Assembly: GCA_024763115.1 (NCBI GenBank)
Contig: JANTGB010000062.1
Coordinates: 1 to 9,427, forward strand
Source: Desulfobulbaceae bacterium
Lineage (GTDB): Bacteria > Desulfobacterota > Desulfobulbia > Desulfobulbales > SURF-16
Reading direction: 5' to 3'
Length of the DNA: 9,427 bases
Below the pieces are notes generated by a model. It saw nothing but the letters and a program-made list of their open reading frames with translations, was not told where the DNA came from and did not search any database. A program made the position numbers and the translations under genes. Of the stretch, positions 6,216 to 9,427 are shown piece by piece (positions within the stretch are counted from its first letter, which is position 1; the number at the start of each line of letters is the position of its first letter).

Positions 6216-7295
6216 TTATTTTTGATAAATAAGAGGAAGTGTAAAACTGAAAATTGCCCCGCCCTCGGGGTTATCCAGTAATTCCAGGATACCGCAATGC
6301 CGCTCTTCAATAATCCGGCGGCATGATGCCAGTCCCAGACCATTGCCGTTGGTTTTGGTGGTAAAATGGGACAAAAAAATTTTTTCATGATATTTTTTCT
6401 CCACTCCGCTCCCCCAGTCCCAAATCTCAACCCTGGCCTGATTATTTGTACTTTTGAGTATGATTTCAATGTCGGAACCCTTGTCACTGGCCTGGGCTGC
6501 GTTAAAAATAAGATTGGTCAGCACTCTTTTGATTTCGGTTTTAGCAAAAAGAAAAGCAGGCAGCTCATCTAGCTGGGTAAATTTAATATTTTTGTCTTTC
6601 AGATCAGGATGGATCAGGCAGTTTGATTCTATAACTTCATGGATAAGAGCGGGGAGGGAATTTGTCTTCAAATTCTGCTGCACGGAAAAAAGTTTGGCAT
6701 TGGCCAGGGCCTCGGACATCATCTGTTTCAAATTATCTGTAGTTTCCTTCATGAAATTAACATAGCGGGCATTTTGGGACTCCGGGGCGGGATGAAGCAA
6801 ATCCAGAAATAAAAAAATGGAAAGAGAGTTTTTCATATCGTGGATCAGGATATTGGTTTTTTCAAACTCCCGGGCAATCATTTCCGTATCCTGCCTGATT
6901 CGCTGACTTAAAATTTTCATCATTGAAATCAACAAATTGGGCTGTTGGGCAAAATAATTATAAAACTGTTCAGCGGAAATTTTCAGCAAACGACATGACT
7001 CAATGGCTGTTACCGTGGCGGAGCGGGGTTTTTCCTCGATCAGAGCCATTTCCCCGACATAATTTATTGGTTTAACCGTGGTTATTTGTCTTTTATCCTT
7101 AACTATCTGTAATTTCCCGCTCAAGAGGATAAACATCTCAGCCGCAATCTCTCCTTCCCGGCATATAACCTCTCCGGCATTACATTCTATCTCATCTAAT
7201 GTTTTTAAAAAATCAGCCAGTTGATCATGGGAAAATGAAGAAAATAGATCTATTTTTGCTAGTCGGTTTATTCGTTCTTTAGAACATATCCCCAT
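6216..7295 (-). CDS. sensor histidine kinase with N-terminal cyclic-nucleotide-binding domain
   Basis: 359 aa from ATG 7295, chosen over a TTG at 7307 because GGAG sits 7-8 bases before this ATG and the TTG itself overlaps that ribosome-binding site. Residues about 13-130 form a CNB domain: GEVICREGEIAAEMFILLSG (41-60) and the phosphate-binding cassette VGEMALIEEKPRSATV (80-95), whose GE-AL--PRSATV pattern is that of true cAMP/cGMP binders. A helix leads to the phosphoacceptor box ILIHDMKNSLS (149-159; H152). The ATP-binding domain has the N-box NLIFNAAQ (261-268), G1 DWGSGV (293-298), FLSHFTTK (307-314) and G2 GNGLGLA (317-323). No transmembrane segment is seen, so it is cytoplasmic. It should autophosphorylate in response to a bound nucleotide; no response regulator gene is in the window. 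The stop codon lies in the target duplication of the element at 5875-6213, and copy B of the 153-bp element begins 53 bp upstream of its start. Confidence 0.88.
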   Translation of the reverse strand: MGICSKERINRLAKIDLFSSFSHDQLADFLKTLDEIECNAGEVICREGEIAAEMFILLSGKLQIVKDKRQITTVKPINYVGEMALIEEKPRSATVTAIESCRLLKISAEQFYNYFAQQPNLLISMMKILSQRIRQDTEMIAREFEKTNILIHDMKNSLSIFLFLDLLHPAPESQNARYVNFMKETTDNLKQMMSEALANAKLFSVQQNLKTNSLPALIHEVIESNCLIHPDLKDKNIKFTQLDELPAFLFAKTEIKRVLTNLIFNAAQASDKGSDIEIILKSTNNQARVEIWDWGSGVEKKYHEKIFLSHFTTKTNGNGLGLASCRRIIEERHCGILELLDNPEGGAIFSFTLPLIYQK

Positions 7296-7348
7296 TTTCC
7301 GCTCCAAGGTAAAAGTAATATATCTTATCAGGCATAATGATTTTTTTT

Positions 7349-7501
7349 GTAATCGTTCACCAGCACCTCATCTTCGCCCGTTTGGGTCTTCTCGAATAGC
7401 ACAAGTATGCTTCGAAGTCCCAAACTAACGAATCTAAGGCACTGGTAAACACTTACAGGACTGAAGGTTATCGTAAATTTGGTGCCCTGGTGAACGGTTA
7501 C
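7349..7501 (-). mobile_element. 153-bp MITE-like element, copy B
   Basis: Exactly the same length as copy A and inverted relative to it. Read on the minus strand it begins GTAACCGTTCACCAG and ends in the complement of GTAATCGTTCACCAG. Seven substitutions separate the two copies by eye. Flanks are TTTTTTTT (7341-7348) and TTTTTTTA (7502-7509), a 7-of-8 duplication, though a T-run is weak evidence by itself. It lies in the leader or promoter region of the histidine kinase gene, so it may affect transcription of that gene and the genes behind it. Confidence 0.85.
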
Positions 7502-7688
7502 TTTTTTTATAGTTACGAATGTAGTAACTACTCACCGGGTAAGCTCCTTCTGTTTATAGTTTTTCATAAGTAAGAGCTTATATATTATACAATTTTCCTA
7601 ATTGCCGGACAACTATAAGTTGGCGGGCTCCGGGTAAATTCAAGTTTATGATCAGTAAAGCAAGTCATGAGAAAAGCAAATTTTTTTT

Positions 7689-7731
7689 GACTATTCAGCC
7701 GGAATCGAAAAACCGTCACACCCCCTGTCCT
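7689..7731 (+). repeat. solo copy of the ~45-bp leading module
   Basis: The text GACTATTCAGCCGG, CGAAAAACCG and CACCCCCTGTCCT follows the same order and spacing as the first 45 bp of the element at 5875 (GTAACTATTCAGGCAGG, GCGAAAAACCGCCCC), with two bases lost at the first end. As there, a GTAAC motif follows at once (7732-7736, GTAACGGTTCGG). The 133-bp core that follows at 5920 is not recognisable here. Confidence 0.6.
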
Positions 7732-7807
7732 GTAACGGTTCGGATGTGCCTTTGATTGGAGGGACGATCATGACGACATAGTTTCCGGATTTCCTTTTTA
7801 AGGCTAA

Positions 7808-7966
7808 GAGGCTGTCCGAGAATAGCTACCCTACTGTAAAGCCGGAGAAATTGGCCCATTTTTTCGCTAATTTTCGTCTAATAGCGCTGCTATTTACCGA
7901 AAATGATCGAAAAACTGGTCTCAATTCTCCAACTTTTCGCTACGGGTTCTATTCTCGGACAGCCTC
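7808..7966. mobile_element. 159-bp palindromic MITE with GAGGCTGTCC ends
   Basis: A perfect 18-bp terminal inverted repeat, GAGGCTGTCCGAGAATAG (7808-7825 and 7949-7966), encloses arms that keep pairing imperfectly to the centre (AATAGCGCTGCTATT near 7879-7893), so the whole element can fold into one long hairpin. The ends are unrelated to the GTAAC elements, so a different transposase family was involved. Flanks are CTAA (7804-7807) and CTAG (7967-7970), a possible 4-bp duplication with one change. No coding capacity. Confidence 0.8.
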
Positions 7967-7969
7967 CTA

Positions 7970-8074
7970 GTGATTCAGGGGAGCCTTTATGACTTGAAAA
8001 ATCTTGAGGTGAGAGGCGGAGCCCTGGAAACGTTATGGAGGTATACTATTCCGGAGGCGGAAGTGGCTGCTTAG
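7970..8074 (+). pseudogene. possible gene remnant next to the palindromic element
   Basis: A frame runs from GTG 7970 to TAG 8072-8074 (34 codons) and reads VIQGSLYDLKNLEVRGG, then ALETLWRYTIPEAEVAA. It looks more like protein than random sequence, but it has no ribosome-binding site and I recognise no family. Across the 159-bp element, the frame obtained by deleting the insert and one flank copy soon meets a TGA, so there is no intact gene to restore. It could be the tail of a gene broken by insertion, or chance. Confidence 0.2.
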
Positions 8075-8153
8075 CTGTTTTTTAAACCTGCCAGGTAAGT
8101 GAAGACTCCGAGCGAGTATGGAACAGAGTGACAGCCTCTAAGGAGTGAGGCAC

Positions 8154-8192
8154 AAAAAAGGCTGAACAATCAATATTGTTCAGCCTTTTTTT
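8154..8192. terminator. strong bidirectional Rho-independent terminator
   Basis: A perfect 11-bp stem GGCTGAACAAT/ATTGTTCAGCC with loop CAAT is flanked by A6 on the left and T7 on the right, so it has a U-tract in either direction. It most likely ends the adenylate kinase transcript (minus strand, stop at 8334). The 110-bp element at 8215-8324 now lies between that gene and its terminator. It could equally end a plus-strand RNA from the 7970-8150 area. Confidence 0.9.
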
Positions 8193-8214
8193 GCAGTGAA
8201 GATAAAAAAAGATG

Positions 8215-8324
8215 GTAACTATTCAGCCGCGCTTCTTCTGCGCACGATCAGGCTGTGCCGGCCCGATCGCCCACATCTGAAGCACATGGAGTCTCACTTC
8301 GTTCGCTTACCTCTGAACAGTTAC
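8215..8324 (-). repeat. 110-bp GTAAC-type element (shortened 133-bp core)
   Basis: Read on the minus strand, the first 37 bases (from GTAACTGTTCAGAGGTAAG through AGTGAGACTCC) are identical to those of the copy at 5920. The far end, GCGCGGCTGAATAGTTAC, is the usual right end. The middle is shorter and different (GATCGGGCCGGCACAGCC), giving 110 bp instead of 133. Flanks AAAAGATG and AAAGTTTC do not match, so there is no visible duplication. It starts 9 bp beyond the adenylate kinase stop codon. Confidence 0.7.
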
Positions 8325-8333
8325 AAAGTTTCC

Positions 8334-9008
8334 TTATGCAAGTTCTTTCATGATGGCGTCACTGACTTCTTGAATGCTCGCGCTGCCATCAACCGATATG
8401 ACTTTGGCATCGCTGTTGTTTTTAAAATAGTTAACAGCGGCCATGGTGCCGGTTTTGTCATCATAATATATATCATGACGTTTATTGATTGCTTCCTCGT
8501 CCTGATCGTCGGCCCGGGTGGAAAGTTCGCCGCCGCATATACGGCAGACCAGTTTACCGTCTTTTTCCACTGGCATAATAGCAGCAAAAGCAATATGATT
8601 AGGATGGTTGTTGTCGTTGGCGCAAAGACGGCGGCCCATAATCCGTTCTTTGGCAATCTGGCGATCCAGGACTATTTCAATAACATAATCAAGGGGCATG
8701 CCTTTTTCTTTCAAGGCTTTGTCAAGGGCTTCAGCCTGGGCCAGCGAACGGGGGAAACCGTCGAGCAGCCAGCCTTTATCTTTCGATTTTTCCAAGGTTT
8801 CGAGAACCATGGGAATGGTGATGTCATCGGGTACCAGATCACCGCGATCAATATATTCTTTGGCTTTTTTACCCAGTTCAGTGCCGCCCTTGATGTGCTC
8901 ACGGAAAATAGCTCCTGACTCAATGTGATCCAAGCCGTATTTTTCTTTTACAATAGCTCCCTGGGTTCCTTTACCGCTGCCGTTTGGTCCAAATGCCAGA
9001 ATGTTCAT
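8334..9008 (-). CDS. adk: adenylate kinase, long-LID form
   Basis: 224 aa. It interconverts ATP + AMP with two ADP in the cytoplasm. The start has a clear ribosome-binding site (AAGGAG, about 7 bp before ATG). Motifs: P-loop GPNGSGKGTQ (7-16), AMP-site HIESGAIFREHI (28-39), GDLVPDDIT (56-64), LLDGFPRSLAQAE (81-93) and RIMGRRLC (122-129). The LID (about 122-165) carries C129, C155 and C158 (CRICGGELSTRADD), the pattern of a metal-binding LID. The second ligand is unclear: where zinc forms have CxxC, this protein reads CANDNNHPNH, so D132, H135 or H138 would have to serve. GPNGSGKG instead of GPPGAGKG, together with this LID, is a style I associate with sulfate-reducing deltaproteobacteria. It stands alone, followed by an inserted 110-bp element and then a strong terminator. 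Confidence 0.95.
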   Translation of the reverse strand: MNILAFGPNGSGKGTQGAIVKEKYGLDHIESGAIFREHIKGGTELGKKAKEYIDRGDLVPDDITIPMVLETLEKSKDKGWLLDGFPRSLAQAEALDKALKEKGMPLDYVIEIVLDRQIAKERIMGRRLCANDNNHPNHIAFAAIMPVEKDGKLVCRICGGELSTRADDQDEEAINKRHDIYYDDKTGTMAAVNYFKNNSDAKVISVDGSASIQEVSDAIMKELA

Positions 9009-9191
9009 GTCTTACTCCTTTTTTGATGATTGATTTTTGCGTAACATTATGAAAAATGTTTAAACTTGGTTAGTTACTAAAAGAGTATAAAAATAGTAAG
9101 CTATTTATAAGTATTTAATGAAAAACGAAGCAAGTATATACCAAGCTGGAATTCTCCGCCATGAAAAATTGCAAAAATTGTAAAAATAGCC

Positions 9192-9324
9192 GTAACTATT
9201 CAGAGGTAAGCGAACGAAGTGAGACTTCGTGTACTTCGGCTGTGCGTGATAAGGCAGGCGCAGCATGCTGATGTTATGTAAGACAGATTTGTCGCGTGCA
9301 GATGAAGCGCAGACAAATTGTTAC
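9192..9324 (+). mobile_element. 133-bp MITE-like element with 8-bp target duplication
   Basis: It begins GTAACTATTCAGAGGTAAG and ends GCAGACAAATTGTTAC. It is exactly 133 bp, the same length as the cores at 3144-3276 and 5920-6213 (insert removed), and shares GCGTGATAAGGC, GGCGCAGCAT, TATGTAAGACAGA and GCAGATGAAGCG with the latter. The flanks are AAATAGCC (9184-9191) and ACATAGCC (9325-9332), a 7-of-8 duplication. It lies about 180 bp upstream of the adenylate kinase start. Here the 133-bp unit moved without the leading 45-bp module. Confidence 0.85.
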
Positions 9325-9427
9325 ACATAGCCTTAGTCCCTTAGAATTAATTTTCGTGTTTTTTATGGCAAGAAATTGAAAACTTTCTTTGAAATAAACA
9401 ACTTGCATCTACTGTTAAGGGACTTAT
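9325..9427. other. right edge: non-coding, with a spaced inverted repeat
   Basis: No gene is visible. AGTCCCTTA (9335-9343) and TAAGGGACT (9416-9424) form a perfect 9-bp inverted repeat separated by 72 bp of AT-rich sequence. It might be the two ends of another short element or chance; the window stops 3 bp later. Confidence 0.3.

Larger units (their letters stand above)
7502..8333. other. gene-poor gap filled with element fragments
   Basis: No intact gene is convincing in these 832 bp. From the left: a right-type element end TATAGTTAC (7508-7516) and, a few bases on, a left-type end GTAACTACTCACC; an AT-rich stretch (7540-7680); a 45-bp-type module (7689-7731); GGAGGG before an ATG at 7770 that runs only three codons; a 159-bp palindromic element (7808-7966); a protein-like 34-codon stretch (7970-8074); a GCCTC/GAGGC stem (about 8133-8150); a strong terminator (8154-8192); and a 110-bp element (8215-8324). 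The gap looks like a sink for repeated insertion beside a decayed gene or small RNA. Confidence 0.5.

Noticed and set aside
5869..6487. Minus-strand open frames across the nested elements
   Set aside because: Their translations come from element sequence (for example SHFVRLPLNSY recurs in several copies) or from another frame of the kinase gene, so they are repeat artefacts.
7296..7307. TTG start extending the kinase by four residues
   Set aside because: The TTG overlaps the GGAG ribosome-binding site of the ATG at 7295.
6037..7501. Composite transposon made of the two 153-bp elements and the kinase gene
   Set aside because: Each copy has its own 8-bp flanking duplication and the outermost flanks do not match, so two independent insertions fit better.
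7980..8190. Known structured RNA (RNase P RNA, 6S RNA, tmRNA)
   Set aside because: None of the conserved core motifs of these RNAs could be found in the stretch.
8196..8918. 240-codon plus-strand open frame
   Set aside because: It starts in a repeat element and then runs antisense through adenylate kinase, whose motifs are unmistakable on the other strand.
9162..9272. 36-codon frame beginning MKNCKNCKNS
   Set aside because: No ribosome-binding site, and most of it is translation of the 133-bp element.
3102..9324. CRISPR array or tandem repeat array
   Set aside because: Repeats are 45-178 bp, dispersed between genes, in both orientations, with no regular spacers or cas genes.

Overview
The window looks like a chromosomal segment of a Desulfobacterota (deltaproteobacterial) anaerobe. 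The adenylate kinase is the best hint: it has the GPNGSGKGTQ P-loop and a long metal-binding LID of the kind I associate with sulfate-reducer relatives. This is inference from protein style; nothing in the window fixes the genus.

Layout. A possible gene end (1-39) is followed by a lone plus-strand gene for a secreted protein with two DUF302-like regions (453-1910). All other genes are on the minus strand. Read in their own direction they are: adenylate kinase (9008-8334), a cyclic-nucleotide-binding-domain histidine kinase (7295-6216), a purine nucleoside phosphorylase (5857-5009), an S-adenosylhomocysteine/methylthioadenosine deaminase-type amidohydrolase (5025-3706), a small TPR lipoprotein (3699-3280) and a secreted FecR-domain protein (3080-2106). 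Phosphorylase and deaminase overlap by 17 bp and the TPR gene follows 6 bp later, so these three form a tight purine/thioadenosine salvage operon. Removing the inserted DNA at 5875-6213 puts the histidine kinase stop codon 11 nt from the phosphorylase start, so the sensor kinase was probably once the first gene of that operon.

The most striking content is between the genes. Nearly every intergenic gap carries short, non-coding, MITE-like elements whose ends read GTAAC(T)(A/G)TTCA. Two families are clear. One has a 133-bp core (3144-3276, 5920-6213 once its insertion is removed, 9192-9324, plus a 110-bp variant at 8215-8324), sometimes preceded by a ~45-bp module. The other is a 153-bp element present twice in opposite orientation around the kinase gene (6037-6189 and 7349-7501; 146 of 153 positions identical by my alignment). 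Four insertions show 8-bp target duplications (one exact, three at 7 of 8), and one 153-bp element is nested inside a 133-bp-type element with both sets of duplications readable. GTAA ends with 8-bp duplications match what I know of IS66-family insertion sequences, so these may be IS66-mobilised MITEs; no transposase is in the window. Several elements lie within 16 bp of a stop codon. A separate 159-bp near-palindrome with GAGGCTGTCCGAGAATAG ends sits at 7808-7966.

The 830-bp gap between adenylate kinase and the kinase gene (7502-8333) holds element fragments, the 159-bp palindrome, a protein-like remnant and a strong bidirectional terminator (8154-8192), with no convincing intact gene. No tRNA, rRNA or CRISPR array was seen.
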